A stretch of 64,000 nucleotides of DNA from Streptomyces tateyamensis (GTDB lineage: Bacteria; Actinomycetota; Actinomycetes; Streptomycetales; Streptomycetaceae): NCBI RefSeq assembly GCF_003205575.1, contig NZ_PYBW01000047.1, positions 1 through 64,000 on the forward strand, written 5' to 3'. A program made the position numbers and the translations under genes. Shown here piece by piece: positions 46,201 to 54,551 of this stretch; positions within the stretch are counted from its first letter, which is position 1; each line of letters begins with the position of its first letter. The notes beneath the pieces are model-generated. The model saw only the letters and a list, made by a program, of their open reading frames with translations, was not told the DNA's origin and searched no databases.

Positions 46201-46692
46201 CTGCAGCTCGCGCAGCCGCTGCACGTAGGGCTCGGCCTCCTCGGCCATGGCCGGCAGGTCGGTCAGCGGGGTGCCGCGCCACAGCCGCAGCGCCTCGGCG
46301 GTCAGCAGGCCGACCCGCTGCCAGTCCTCCTCGCGGCGGGCGCTGCGGGCGGCCTCGAGCCGCTCGGTGAAGACTTCGCTGTCCAGTTCCCCGGGGGCTA
46401 CCTGGAGCAGGTACCCCGGCGGTACGGTGCGCAGGCGGACCGGTCCGCCCGGGCCGAGCAGCCGGCGCAGCTGGACCACGTGGTTGTTCAGGGAGGTGGG
46501 GGCGGTGGCGGGCGGCTGCTCGCCCCAGAGCGCGCTGGTCAGCCGGTCCCGGGAGACCACCCGGTTCGGCTCCAGCAGCAGCATGGCCAGCAGGGCGCGG
46601 ACCTTGGGCGAGCTGACCGGCAGGGCGGTGCCGTCCGGGCGCTGGACCGCCAGGGGTCCGAGCAGCCCGAACCGCAGCGTGTCGCCGGGCAT
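43282..46692 (-). CDS. AfsR-like SARP regulator with NB-ARC and TPR domains
   Basis: From ATG 46692 the protein has 1136 residues. It contains a winged-helix DNA-binding domain (RFGLLGPLAVQ to LQVAPGEL), a bacterial transcriptional activation domain (about 105-250), an NB-ARC ATPase with P-loop GMPGVGKSALAVHAA and Walker B LLLLDDASG, and about ten tetratricopeptide repeats in the last 430 residues. Such proteins activate secondary-metabolite genes in response to signals sensed by the TPR region. A GATAAT -10 (46739-46744) overlaps the alternative ATG 46740, so I prefer 46692, which has AAGGCGG upstream. Confidence 0.93.
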   Translation of the reverse strand: MPGDTLRFGLLGPLAVQRPDGTALPVSSPKVRALLAMLLLEPNRVVSRDRLTSALWGEQPPATAPTSLNNHVVQLRRLLGPGGPVRLRTVPPGYLLQVAPGELDSEVFTERLEAARSARREEDWQRVGLLTAEALRLWRGTPLTDLPAMAEEAEPYVQRLRELQLQALEWQFDAELELGRPHGLIPELGRLTAEHPLRESFHRQLMLALHRTDQRAEALAVYRRLRTTLIDELGIEPGPSVRAAHQEVLNGDLVGPEPPAAPAPPEPEPGLAVAAGAGLPRDVAGFTGRHEELEHLLAACRTARAGGELVGIHVLDGMPGVGKSALAVHAAHRLAADFPDGQIFLPLHAHTPGTPAVAPAEALYALLLTIGVAPQQIPPDLDARANLWRSRLAGRRMLLLLDDASGSEQVRPLLPGTPGSLVLVTSRRRLPALGDAVPMTLGVLPPHEAAALFTATAGRTDLTPGHPAVVELVRLCGYLPLAIHLTAARLRHRRTWTVADLVPDLAAAAGRLAALSAEDVSVAAAFDLSYRDLTPAQRRLFRRLGLYPGDHFDARAAAALDGTDLPTVRRLLEELEDHHLVDEPVRGRYRMHDLIREHARALGDGDGPEVRRAAVARLLDCYLATTVEAGRQLASRRWGVPAQRTAVPAMTDEHEASTWLKLERNNLQAAVEYAAGNGHPEYAVRLPAALHDFLRAQGHWSQARALHLTALETAERIGDRLGQAEALTHLGTFQRLTGEHEAGRARLLRALELFRELDDATGQSAALVQLGAMARTFGDNAGALDLFTEALELARRARDLPGEAESLSQLGILGRITGDYAEATGYATRALALYRDLGNRTGETAALSELSLIQQLTGDLRGSEASLQQALAICRARGDRPGEAYALASLGSLQQLTGRYPAAEAAHRQALALYRGLGNRIGQANALMAVGAVRLVTGQYEAAEQDLLRASEMYHELDEARGRMNTVAYLGVLRHATGRHAAAAENLRAALTLYREQGDRFAESRVLAYLGDVLLAQGDHGGAEGHLRAALGLNRERADVAGEAETRNILGRLLTAAGDPDRARCEFATALEAALAVGSPLEQLRALIGLGEGDLAAGRPAEGTAQLREALVLATRLGVPEAARLHTLLATTRAAC

Positions 46693-46795
46693 GCCGGTAC
46701 CGCCTTGTCGGGCCTGGTCGGCCCCCTGTTGATGGTCCATTATCCGGATGTTACCCGGCCGTGAGCGGCCTGCAGCAGACTCTTCACGACCGAGC

Positions 46796-46840
46796 CCGGC
46801 TGGGTCGGTGCCGAACAGGGGAGGGCACCGACCCAGCCGG
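46796..46840. other. 17-bp perfect hairpin in a gene-free intergenic region
   Basis: CCGGCTGGGTCGGTGCC pairs fully with its complement (46824-46840) around an 11-base loop. No recognised gene ends here: it lies 104 bases upstream of the AfsR-like start and 39 bases before a small ORF on the other strand. It may be a terminator of an unseen transcript, an attenuator or a regulator site. Confidence 0.6.
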
Positions 46841-46879
46841 TCCGGATCGGCTGCACCGCTTCACGAGGGAGGTAGACCG

Positions 46880-46927
46880 ATGGCCATTCAGCCGTCCACC
46901 ACGCGGCGCGACACCGCCTGGATCTGA
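46880..46927 (+). CDS. Possible 15-residue leader peptide or small ORF
   Basis: GAGGGAGGT (46865-46873) lies seven bases before an ATG that opens a 15-codon frame (MAIQPSTTRRDTAWI) and a TGA. The ribosome site is stronger than at most genes here. A bulged hairpin follows 39 bases later. The short length and unknown conservation keep confidence low. Confidence 0.4.
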   Translation: MAIQPSTTRRDTAWI

Positions 46928-46966
46928 CCCCACCGGGTCGAGGTCCGCCAGCCGTACCGTCCTGCA

Positions 46967-46997
46967 CCGTCAGTTCCCGCCGCACCGGGACTGACGG
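46967..46997 (+). terminator. Bulged hairpin after the small ORF
   Basis: CCGTCAGT-T-CCCG pairs with CGGGACTGACGG with one unpaired T. Its position after the small ORF resembles a leader-peptide/attenuator arrangement. Confidence 0.4.
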
Positions 46998-47140
46998 TCC
47001 CGATTCCGCCGCACCCCGCTGCCCGGGACCGCAACACGCCGACGCTTGGCCGACAGTGCCGAGTGGGAGGGCGCAGGTCGGGTAAGTGTTGGACACAGCA
47101 GGGGCCGCCCGGGTCCTCGAGCCGTGAGGGGTGTGAGGTC

Positions 47141-47332
47141 ATGACCGACAACGCCACCGAGTTCGCCGTCGACGCGCTGGACCCGGAGGACCTGGAGGAC
47201 TTGGAGTCCGGGGCGGCGGAGGAGTCGATCCCGCCGCGCGCCGAGCTCCCGCTCTCCGCCGCCGCCGACGTGGCCGATGCCGTCGAGCAGACCCGCCAGG
47301 TCCCGGTCGACGACGACGAGTACCCGCGCTGA
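47141..47332 (+). CDS. Small acidic hypothetical protein
   Basis: The 63-residue protein is highly acidic (DPEDLEDLESG, ending VPVDDDEYPR) and has no membrane segment. The pattern ELPLSAAADVADAVEQ resembles small acidic proteins common in Streptomyces that carry LPL...DVxEQ. A GAGGTC site precedes ATG 47141. It converges on asnB. The function is unknown. Confidence 0.7.
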   Translation: MTDNATEFAVDALDPEDLEDLESGAAEESIPPRAELPLSAAADVADAVEQTRQVPVDDDEYPR

Positions 47333-47378
47333 CGCCTGCCGGCACCCGGGCCGACCCGCACCGCCCCGGCCCGGACCG

Positions 47379-49229
47379 TCACAGCCGTAGCGAGACCGGA
47401 CGCTCGCGCAGCCAGCTGTCCAGCGCGAGCACCATCTCGGTGGCGCCCCGGGTCAGCTGCGGGTCCTGCCCGTCGGCCAGCACCGAGCCGACCAGGGCCC
47501 GGTTCCACAGCCCCTGCACCGGCGCCTGCGGATCGCCGGCCACGGTCCGCAGCCCGGTCCGCAGCGCCAGCGGGTAGCCCGGGTCCTGGGTGGCCGGGTA
47601 GGGGCTCTTCACCCGCTCGAGGATCTTCCGTGGCAGCACGTCGGCCGTCGCCGCCCGCAGCAGGCTCTTCTCCCGCCCGTCGAAGACCTTCATCGCCCAC
47701 GGCGTGTTGTACACGTACTCGACCAGCCGGTGGTCGCAGAACGGCACCCGCACCTCCAGGCCGCTGGCCATGCTCATCCGGTCCTTGCGGTCCAGCAGGG
47801 TGCGGACGAACCGGGTCAGGTGCAGGTGGCAGATCTCCCGCATCCGGCGCTCGCGGCCCTCGGCCCCCGGCAGGTGCTCGACCTCGGCCAGCGCGGTCGC
47901 GTAGCTGTCGCCCAGGTAGGCCGGCAGGTCCAGGGCGGCCAGCAGGTCCGGGTCCAGCAGCCCGGTCCGCGGCAGCCCGTTCGGGCCGAGCACCTGCTGC
48001 TGCGCGGCGATCCACGGGAAGGTGGGCGCGGCCACCGCGGCCGGCCGGTGGAACCAGGCGTAGCCGCCGAACAGCTCGTCCGCCGACTCTCCGGACAGTG
48101 CCACCGTGGAGTGCCGGCGGACCTCTTGGAACAGCAGGTAGAGCGAGGTGTCCATGTCGCCGAACCCGGTCGGCACGTCGGCGGCGCGCAGCACCGCGCC
48201 CCGGTGCTCCGGGTCGATCAGTGCGGCCGCGTCCAGCACGATGTCGGCGTGGTCGGCACCCACGTGCTCGGCCAGCAGGTGGGCGAACGGGCCGTCCAGG
48301 GTGGGCCGCAGTTCGTCGGGGCGGAAGTGGTCGGCCTGCCCGGCGAAGTCCACCGCGAAGGAGCGCACCGGCCCGGCCCCGGCCTCGGCGAGCGCCCTGG
48401 CCGCCAGCGCCGTGATCGCGCTGGAGTCCAGCCCGCCGGAGAGCAGCGAGCACAGCGGCACGTCGGAGATCAGCTGGCGGCGCACGATGTCGTGCAGCAG
48501 CTCGCGCACGGTGGTGACGGTGGCCGCCAGGTCGTCGGTGTGCTCCACCGCGGCCAGCCGCCAGTACTGGCGGTCCGTCAGGCCCTCGCGGCGCACCGTG
48601 ACGACGTGTCCGGGCCGCACCTCGTACAGGTCCCGGTAGATCGCCTGTCCCGGGTTCTTGGCCAGCGTGAACAGCTCGCGCAGCCCGTCCAGGTCCACCA
48701 CCGCCTCGACCGCGGGGTGGGCCAGCACCGCCTTCTGCTCGGAGCCGAACAGCACCCCGTCCGGGGTGCGGTGGAAGAACAGCGGCTTGACCCCCATCCG
48801 GTCGCGGACCAGCAGCAGCTGCTCCTGCCGGGCGTCCCACAGGGCGAAGGCGAACATCCCGTTGAGGCGGTCGACGAAGGCGCCGCCCCACTGCAGGTAG
48901 GCGTGCAGCACCACTTCGGTGTCGCTGCGGGTGCGGAACCGGTGGCCCAGGCCTTCGAGCTCGGCGCGCAGTTCCAGGTGGTTGTAGACCTCGCCGCTGT
49001 AGGTCAGCGCGGCCAGCAGCCGGCCGTCCTGCTCGACGGTCATCGGCTGGGCGCCGCCCTCGACGTCGATCACGGCCAGCCGGCGGTGGCCGAGGCCGGC
49101 GTGCGGGCTCAGGTGGATCCCCCCGGCGTCCGGGCCGCGGCAGGCCATCGTCCCCGTCATCGCCGCCAGTACCGGGCGCTGCTGGGTCAGGTCCTGGTCG
49201 AACGCCACCCAGCCGGCTATTCCGCACAT
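47379..49229 (-). CDS. asnB: Asparagine synthetase (glutamine-hydrolysing)
   Basis: The 616-residue protein starts MCGIAGWVAFD, so after Met removal Cys2 is the glutaminase nucleophile; this selects ATG 49229 over 49235. GEVYNHLELRAEL and RSDTEVVLHAY complete the glutaminase domain, and SLLSGGLDSSAI is the ATP-binding loop of the synthetase domain. It makes asparagine from aspartate, ATP and glutamine. A full glutaminase domain argues against a lasso-peptide cyclase. Confidence 0.95.
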   Translation of the reverse strand: MCGIAGWVAFDQDLTQQRPVLAAMTGTMACRGPDAGGIHLSPHAGLGHRRLAVIDVEGGAQPMTVEQDGRLLAALTYSGEVYNHLELRAELEGLGHRFRTRSDTEVVLHAYLQWGGAFVDRLNGMFAFALWDARQEQLLLVRDRMGVKPLFFHRTPDGVLFGSEQKAVLAHPAVEAVVDLDGLRELFTLAKNPGQAIYRDLYEVRPGHVVTVRREGLTDRQYWRLAAVEHTDDLAATVTTVRELLHDIVRRQLISDVPLCSLLSGGLDSSAITALAARALAEAGAGPVRSFAVDFAGQADHFRPDELRPTLDGPFAHLLAEHVGADHADIVLDAAALIDPEHRGAVLRAADVPTGFGDMDTSLYLLFQEVRRHSTVALSGESADELFGGYAWFHRPAAVAAPTFPWIAAQQQVLGPNGLPRTGLLDPDLLAALDLPAYLGDSYATALAEVEHLPGAEGRERRMREICHLHLTRFVRTLLDRKDRMSMASGLEVRVPFCDHRLVEYVYNTPWAMKVFDGREKSLLRAATADVLPRKILERVKSPYPATQDPGYPLALRTGLRTVAGDPQAPVQGLWNRALVGSVLADGQDPQLTRGATEMVLALDSWLRERPVSLRL

Positions 49230-49499
49230 GTGCATCTGCCCTTCTGGTCGTCCCGAACTCCGTCGCAGTGCGTTCCGTGTGCGACTGGTGACGCTACGCC
49301 GCACTGGTGGGCGTGGCCATCGTGCGGACCGAAATGGCCGAACTGCGGTGACAGGACGGCCGGTCGGGAGCTTGCGCGGCGCCGGTGCGCCTTGTCCCCG
49401 GTGCGGGCGTAGCGTTGATCGGTAGTGCGGAACGGGTCCCCCTCCAGGGGCCCGCGGGCCGCCAAGGGGCCCACCGCGAACCCTCCAGTGGAGGTCGGG

Positions 49500-50042
49500 A
49501 TGAGACTGCGGGACGAACTTCCGGTCGACCACCGCCTGGGCCGGGTCTACCGGTACGGCGCGGGCGTGGCCGGTCTGCTGCTGCTGATCTGGGGCTGCTT
49601 CGGCCTGGCCGGCGCGCCGGGTTTCCTGGACACCCAGGGCAACAACGTGGCGGGCATGTCCAGCAACGGGGCACTGGGCGTGCTCTCGGTGGTCTTCGGC
49701 GCGATCCTGATGATCGGCGCGGTGATCGGCGGGAACATCGCCTCCTGGATCAACATGGTGGTCGGCCTGATCTTCTTCGTGGCCGGCTTCGTGGGCCTGG
49801 CCGCGCTGGACAGCGGCTGGAACCACCTGGCGTTCCGGATGGCCAACGTGCTCTTCAGCTTCGTCTTCGGGCTGGTGATCGCCACCTTCGGGATGTACGG
49901 CCGGGTCAGCGGGCGCCTGCCGCACGACAACCCGTACTGGCGCGAGCGGCACGGCGGCGACCCGCGCGAGGAGGAGGAGATCGCCGGCCGGTGGCACGTG
50001 CCGGCCTTCAAGACCGTGCTCAAGCCGACCGTGCACCACTGA
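49500..50042 (+). CDS. DUF4383 membrane protein
   Basis: The 180-residue protein has four hydrophobic segments (first at about 22-42) and the layout of the DUF4383 family common in actinobacteria. GGAGGTCGGG sits immediately before ATG 49500. The function is unknown. Confidence 0.78.
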   Translation: MRLRDELPVDHRLGRVYRYGAGVAGLLLLIWGCFGLAGAPGFLDTQGNNVAGMSSNGALGVLSVVFGAILMIGAVIGGNIASWINMVVGLIFFVAGFVGLAALDSGWNHLAFRMANVLFSFVFGLVIATFGMYGRVSGRLPHDNPYWRERHGGDPREEEEIAGRWHVPAFKTVLKPTVHH

Positions 50043-50113
50043 GACCGGTTACGGATCGCTGACGCGTTAGCCGGTTGCCCCGTCCGCGGCGGGTGGTGTG
50101 CCCATCATGGGAC

Positions 50114-50959
50114 ATGCACTCCCACCACCTCGAGCAGCGGGCCGAGATCGGCGTGATCGGCGGCTCCGGCCTCTACGCCCTGCTGGACCAGGTCACCGAG
50201 ATCACCGTCGGCACCCCCTACGGAGCGCCCAGCGACTCGCTCTTCCTCGGCGAGATCGCGGGGCGCTCCGTCGCGTTCCTGCCCCGGCACGGCCGCGGGC
50301 ACAAGTTGCCACCGCACCGGATCAACTACCGGGCCAACCTCTGGGCGCTGCACGCCCTGGGCGTGCGCCAGGTGGTCGCCCCGTGTGCGGTGGGCGGCCT
50401 GCGGCCCGAGTACGGCCCGGGCACGCTACTGGTGCCCGACCAGTTCGTGGACCGCACCAGCGGCCGGGTGCAGACCTTCTACGACGGGCTGCCGCTGCCC
50501 GACGGCACGGTGCCCGAGGTGGTGCACGTCTCCGCCGCCGACCCGTACTGCCCGGTCGGTCGGGCGGCCGCGCTGGCCGCCGCCCGCGACCAGGACTGGC
50601 CCCCGATGGACGGCGGGACCCTGGTGGTGATCGAGGGCCCGCGGTTCTCCACCCGGGCCGAGTCGCGCTGGTTCACCGCCAACGGCTGGTCGGTGGTCGG
50701 CATGACCGGCCATCCGGAGGCCGTGCTCGCCCGTGAACTGGGGCTCTGCTACACCTCGCTGGCCCTGGTCACCGACCTGGACGCCGGCGTGGAGACCGGG
50801 GAGGGCGTCACCCACGCCGAGGTCTTGGCGGTCTTCGCGCGCAACGTGGACCGGCTGCGCGGAGTGCTCTTCAAGGCCGTCGAGGCGCTGCCCGCCACCC
50901 GGGACTGCATCTGCTCGCACGCGCTGGACGGGGTGGCGACCGGCCTGCCCGGGTTCTGA
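50114..50959 (+). CDS. S-methyl-5'-thioadenosine phosphorylase (PNP family 2)
   Basis: The 281-residue protein contains IGVIGGSGLY, FLPRHGRGHKLPPHRINYRANLWAL broken by the phosphate-binding RHG, the TLVVIEGPRFSTRAESR substrate loop and VVGMTGHPEAVLAREL. It cleaves MTA, from polyamine or homoserine-lactone type metabolism, to adenine and methylthioribose-1-phosphate. The GMTGHPE segment (instead of NMTxxPE) hints at altered base preference. ATG 50114 is close to a weak promoter; no strong ribosome site is seen. Confidence 0.88.
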   Translation: MHSHHLEQRAEIGVIGGSGLYALLDQVTEITVGTPYGAPSDSLFLGEIAGRSVAFLPRHGRGHKLPPHRINYRANLWALHALGVRQVVAPCAVGGLRPEYGPGTLLVPDQFVDRTSGRVQTFYDGLPLPDGTVPEVVHVSAADPYCPVGRAAALAAARDQDWPPMDGGTLVVIEGPRFSTRAESRWFTANGWSVVGMTGHPEAVLARELGLCYTSLALVTDLDAGVETGEGVTHAEVLAVFARNVDRLRGVLFKAVEALPATRDCICSHALDGVATGLPGF

Positions 50960-50981
50960 CCCGGCGTCGGCCGGACCGGCA

Positions 50982-51749
50982 CTAGAAGGCCGAGTGGGCG
51001 AACCAGTGGTCCAGCAGCTGCCGGTCGCCCGCCGTCTCGAACCGGCCGGCCGCCAGCTCGAGGCGTCCGTACAGGAGCAGCAGCAGGTCCGCCGCGGTGC
51101 CGCCCAGGCTCGCGTCGGGAGCCGGGTACGCGGCCGTCTCGACCAGGCCGAAGCCGTCCGGCCGCAGCTGGACGGTCCAGTCGCCGCCGCCGTCGGTGGC
51201 CGTGAAGCGGATCGTCCGGCCGGTGCCGCGCAGCTCGGCCACGCCCGGCGCGAACAGGGTCGCGAACGGCAGGTTGGTCAGGAACTCGTCGATGCCGTCG
51301 ACCGCGAGCGCGTGGTCGACGGCCGGCGTGCGGCCGAGCGCCAGTTCGGCGTCCACCCGGTGCACCAGGGTCTCGAAGAGCATCCGGCGGATCCAGAACC
51401 GGGCGTGCTGGTCGGCGCCCCAGGCCCACATCGGCAGCTCCGGGTCGGTCGCGGCGAAGGTCGCGGCGGCCAGGGAGGCGCCGCGGGCCAGCCACTCGGG
51501 GTGGTCGGCCGGGTCGGCGGGCAGCTGCAGGTCCACCTCGCGGCTGGTCGGGCGCTCCTGGACGCGCTGGTCCAGCAGCTTGCTGAACCACCGGTGCACA
51601 CTGCCGGCGTGCACCGCGAGGTTGCTCAGCGTCCAGCCCGGGCAGCTGGGCACCTCAGTGGTCGGGTCGGCGCCGAGCAGCAGTTCGGCGAACCGTTCGG
51701 TCTCGGCGGCCACGGCGGCCTGGTGGGTGGCGCTGGGCAGGGCGGGCAT
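50982..51749 (-). CDS. Maleylpyruvate isomerase-like mycothiol-dependent protein
   Basis: The 255-residue protein has the MDMPI N-terminal DinB-like bundle: PSCPGWTLSNLAVHAGSVHRWF and MLFETLVHRVDAELALG, whose histidines form a metal site. Members are mycothiol-dependent isomerases or S-transferases; most are uncharacterised. GAGGCG precedes ATG 51749. Confidence 0.83.
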   Translation of the reverse strand: MPALPSATHQAAVAAETERFAELLLGADPTTEVPSCPGWTLSNLAVHAGSVHRWFSKLLDQRVQERPTSREVDLQLPADPADHPEWLARGASLAAATFAATDPELPMWAWGADQHARFWIRRMLFETLVHRVDAELALGRTPAVDHALAVDGIDEFLTNLPFATLFAPGVAELRGTGRTIRFTATDGGGDWTVQLRPDGFGLVETAAYPAPDASLGGTAADLLLLLYGRLELAAGRFETAGDRQLLDHWFAHSAF

Positions 51750-51846
51750 GAGGGTCGCCTCTCGGGAGCACTGGGCCGGCACACCGGACGGTGGCCGGCC
51801 AGTACTTCATCATGTCAAATATTCAGGTGCTAGACCACCTTGCTGC

Positions 51847-52290
51847 TCAGCGCCGCCCGGCGCGCCGCCGGGCCAGCACCGCCCAGCCGGCCGTGGCCAC
51901 GGCCAGCCCGGCCAGCGCCGCCAGCGCGAGCAGGTAGTTGCGCAGGTAGGGCAGCGGCAGCACGGTCGCGTTGACCCGCGGGGTGCCCGCGCGCAGCGCG
52001 GCCGGCAGGGCGACGGCGGTCAGCGCGAGCGCGGTGACCGCCAGCACCGTGAGCACCGAGCGCGCGAGCGTGCCCACCCGCGGCGCCACCAGGCGGGCGA
52101 AGAGCACGGTGGCCAGGCAGACCAGTGGCAGCCAGATCCCGTCGTGCAGCACCAGGCCGCCCGCCGCCCAGCCCAGCACGTCGAGCGGGTCGGTGATGTA
52201 GTGGTCGTGCAGCAGCCCGTACAGGCCGTAGCCGATCAGTGCCGCCCCGCCCAGTGCGGTAGCGGCCCGCAGCACGGTGCCCGCCCTCAT
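51847..52290 (-). CDS. Small membrane protein linked to the Moco oxidoreductase
   Basis: The 147-residue protein has four hydrophobic segments and no recognised motif apart from LHDGIWLPLVCLATVLFARL. ATG 52290 overlaps the stop of the oxidoreductase gene, so they form a coupled pair. It may anchor or support electron transfer. Confidence 0.75.
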   Translation of the reverse strand: MRAGTVLRAATALGGAALIGYGLYGLLHDHYITDPLDVLGWAAGGLVLHDGIWLPLVCLATVLFARLVAPRVGTLARSVLTVLAVTALALTAVALPAALRAGTPRVNATVLPLPYLRNYLLALAALAGLAVATAGWAVLARRRAGRR

Positions 52291-53450
52291 CACAGCACCT
52301 CCAGGCGGGCGACCCACTTGGTCTGCAGCACGCCGGGCCGGTTGGGCGCGATGATCCGGGCCGGAAAGCCGTGGTCGGCGGTCAGCTCCTCGCCGTTCAC
52401 CCGCAGGGCCAGCAGGGTGAGCGGGTCGCGGGCGTGGTCGGCCGGCAGCTCGCTGACCGCGTACGGGCCGTCCGCCTCGAAGGAGGTGACCCGCACCCGG
52501 GCGCCCGGAGGCGCACCGGCCCGGTCCAGCAGGTCCCGCACCCGGACCCCGGTCCAGTGCGCGTCCGCGCTCCACCCCTCCACGCAGGCGATCGGCAGCC
52601 GGACCGTCACCTGCGCCATCGCCCGCAGGTCGGCCAGGGTGAGCCGGTAGGCCCGCGGGCCGTCCACCACGAGCTGCCAGTCGGCGGGCGCGGTGGTGGT
52701 CCCGGCCTGGGCGGCGGTGCGGTTGATCGGCAGCCCCAGCGGGCCGAGGTCCGGGCGGCGAGGCGCGAACAGGTCGAGCCGGCGCAGCCCGGGCACCGTC
52801 TGGCCGGCCGTGGTCAGGGTGACCGCGCCGACCGAGACCGCCACCGCCGTCAGGAAGCCGCGCCGCTCGACCAGGGCCGGCCGCACCCGGCGCCAGTGCT
52901 CGGCGATCAGCGGCGCCTTGGCCGCCACGTGCACCAGCAGGCCGCCGGTGGCCAGCCAGCCCAGCCAGAAGTGCGTCTGCCGGAACGGGAACGGCCAGGG
53001 GTACCACTGCAGCGTGTTCAGCAGCCCGGTGAACAGCTCCAGCAGCAGCGCGGCCACCAGCACCGCGATCCCGACGCGCTCCAGGGCGTGCCGCACCCCG
53101 CGCACCGGCGGCCACTCGAACAGTCGCGGGTACACGGTCCACAGCTTGGCGCCCAGCAGCGGGACGGCCGCGATGCCGCTGATGACGTGCAGGCCCTGGG
53201 TCACCCGGTAGCCGTCCACCGGACGGCTCGGCAGGTGGTCGCGCAGCCAGCTGGGCGGATCCTGCAGCACGTGGCTGAACAGGCCGGTCGCGAAGCAGAT
53301 CAGCAGCGCGGCACCGAGCCAGCGGCCGATCACGACGGCGGTGCGAGGTTCGTGCAGCGGGGAGCGGAACGCCCCCTCGGGCAGCGGCCCGCGGCGCAGC
53401 AGCGCCTGGAGGCGGGCGGCGCGGGGGGTGCGGGAAGTCTTGAGGTCCAC
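52290..53450 (-). CDS. Membrane-anchored molybdopterin-dependent oxidoreductase (sulfite-oxidase type)
   Basis: The 386-residue protein has four membrane helices with histidines typical of a cytochrome-b561-like anchor (about 45-215), then a sulfite-oxidase-fold domain with the molybdenum cysteine in LPIACVEGWSADAHWTG. It lacks an obvious heme domain. The GTG at 53450 is preceded by GGAGGG with no spacer and by TCTGAT six bases upstream, which fits a leaderless mRNA. The motif at 53498 lies 48 bases upstream. Confidence 0.85.
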   Translation of the reverse strand: MDLKTSRTPRAARLQALLRRGPLPEGAFRSPLHEPRTAVVIGRWLGAALLICFATGLFSHVLQDPPSWLRDHLPSRPVDGYRVTQGLHVISGIAAVPLLGAKLWTVYPRLFEWPPVRGVRHALERVGIAVLVAALLLELFTGLLNTLQWYPWPFPFRQTHFWLGWLATGGLLVHVAAKAPLIAEHWRRVRPALVERRGFLTAVAVSVGAVTLTTAGQTVPGLRRLDLFAPRRPDLGPLGLPINRTAAQAGTTTAPADWQLVVDGPRAYRLTLADLRAMAQVTVRLPIACVEGWSADAHWTGVRVRDLLDRAGAPPGARVRVTSFEADGPYAVSELPADHARDPLTLLALRVNGEELTADHGFPARIIAPNRPGVLQTKWVARLEVL

Positions 53451-53497
53451 CCCTCCATCAGACCGCGCCGGCGGCCCGAGTCGGCGCTGCGACCTGC

Positions 53498-53513
53498 TTA
53501 CGGAAGTCCTACG
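53498..53513 (+). promoter_or_regulatory. Two-component motif copy 1 (TTACGGAAGTCCTACG)
   Basis: This copy lies 48 bases upstream of the oxidoreductase start, in inverted orientation relative to the gene, and overlaps the stop codon of the XRE regulator gene. It is identical over 16 bases to copy 4. Confidence 0.75.
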
Positions 53514-54367
53514 GGCCCCGGATGCAGTGCCGGGTCGGCCGTCCAGCTGCCCAGCAGCCGCAGCGCGTCGGCGGTCGCCGAGCCCGGCTCGGCGTTGTAG
53601 ACGCACAGCGTCTGGTCCGGGTCGCCCGGCGACTGGAAGGACTCGTAGGCGAAGTGCAGTTCGCCGACCTCGGGGTGGTGGTAGGACGCGCTGCCGTGGG
53701 TCCGCCGGAGCACCCGGTCGTCGTTCCACCAGATGGTGAACTCCGGGCAACGCAGTGTCAGTTCGCCGACCAGGGCGGCGAGCCGGCGGTCGTGCGGGTG
53801 GTGGCCGGCCTCGAACCGCAGGATCGCCACCGTCTCGGCGGCGATCCGGGCCCAGTCGCCGACCCGGTCGCGGGCAGCGGGGTCGAGCAGGTAGTAGCGG
53901 GCCAGGTTGCGGCGGGTGGCCGGCAGCGCATCGAAGTCGGTGAGCACCTCGCGGGCCAGCCGGTTGGCGGCCAGCACGTCGGTGCGCCGACCCAGCACCA
54001 AGGCCGGCACCTGCTCCAGCGTATGCAGCATCAGGTGCAGCCCCGGGCGCACCCGTTGCGCGGCGGCGGGACCCGGGCGGGCCGGGAGCGGGCGGGCCAG
54101 CAGGTCGTCCAGCTGCTCGCGCTCCGCCTGGTCCAGCCGCAGCGCGCGGGCCAGCGCGTCCACCACCTCGGCGGAAGGGTGGCCGGAGCGCCCCTGCTCC
54201 AGGCGGGTGTAGTACTCGGTGCTGACCCCGGCCAGCCGGGCCACCTCGTCGCGGCGCAGCCCGGGGACCCGCCGCGCGCGGCCGCCGGCCGACAGCCCCG
54301 CCTGCGCGGGGGTGAGGCCGGCCCGGCGGGAGCGGAGGAAGTCGGCCAGCTCGCTGCTACGGTCCAT
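53498..54367 (-). CDS. XRE-family transcriptional regulator with MmyB-like ligand domain
   Basis: The 289-residue protein has an N-terminal helix-turn-helix (LRRDEVARLAGVSTEYYTRLEQGR, here as two blocks around the recognition helix) and a C-terminal domain with LILDFDALPATRRNLARYYLLDP-like and NDDRVLRRTHGSASYHHPEVG segments, as in the MmyB family. Such regulators often control a neighbouring oxidoreductase. It stops at TAA within motif copy 1. Confidence 0.88.
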   Translation of the reverse strand: MDRSSELADFLRSRRAGLTPAQAGLSAGGRARRVPGLRRDEVARLAGVSTEYYTRLEQGRSGHPSAEVVDALARALRLDQAEREQLDDLLARPLPARPGPAAAQRVRPGLHLMLHTLEQVPALVLGRRTDVLAANRLAREVLTDFDALPATRRNLARYYLLDPAARDRVGDWARIAAETVAILRFEAGHHPHDRRLAALVGELTLRCPEFTIWWNDDRVLRRTHGSASYHHPEVGELHFAYESFQSPGDPDQTLCVYNAEPGSATADALRLLGSWTADPALHPGPVGLP

Positions 54368-54485
54368 GCGCCCATTGTGGGCCCGCGAACCGGGCCGGCG
54401 GCGGGCCCAAGGTGGTCCTGTCAGTACCTGCCTGGGCGGGGCGGGTGCGGCTGCGGAGCACGGCTTGCGGCGCCGGCCCGTCTCC

Positions 54486-54501
54486 TTACGGAAGTGGGAC
54501 G
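54486..54501 (+). promoter_or_regulatory. Two-component motif copy 2 (TTACGGAAGTGGGACG)
   Basis: It starts 66 bases upstream of the GTG of the GT87 gene. A -10-like CAGGGT (54540-54545) follows, six bases before the start codon. No -35 is visible, as expected for an activator-dependent promoter. Confidence 0.75.
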
Positions 54502-54551
54502 GCGCGCGGGCGGGAGCCGGTGCACGCCGGTTGCGGTGGCAGGGTGACGGT

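Noticed and set aside
46740-47096. Minus-strand frame upstream of the AfsR-like gene
   Set aside because: It has no ribosome site or recognisable domain and crosses the large hairpin.
47141-49229. Small peptide gene beside an asparagine-synthetase homologue, as in lasso-peptide clusters
   Set aside because: The synthetase keeps the full glutaminase domain with Cys2, the small protein has no leader/core pattern, and no B-type protease gene is adjacent.
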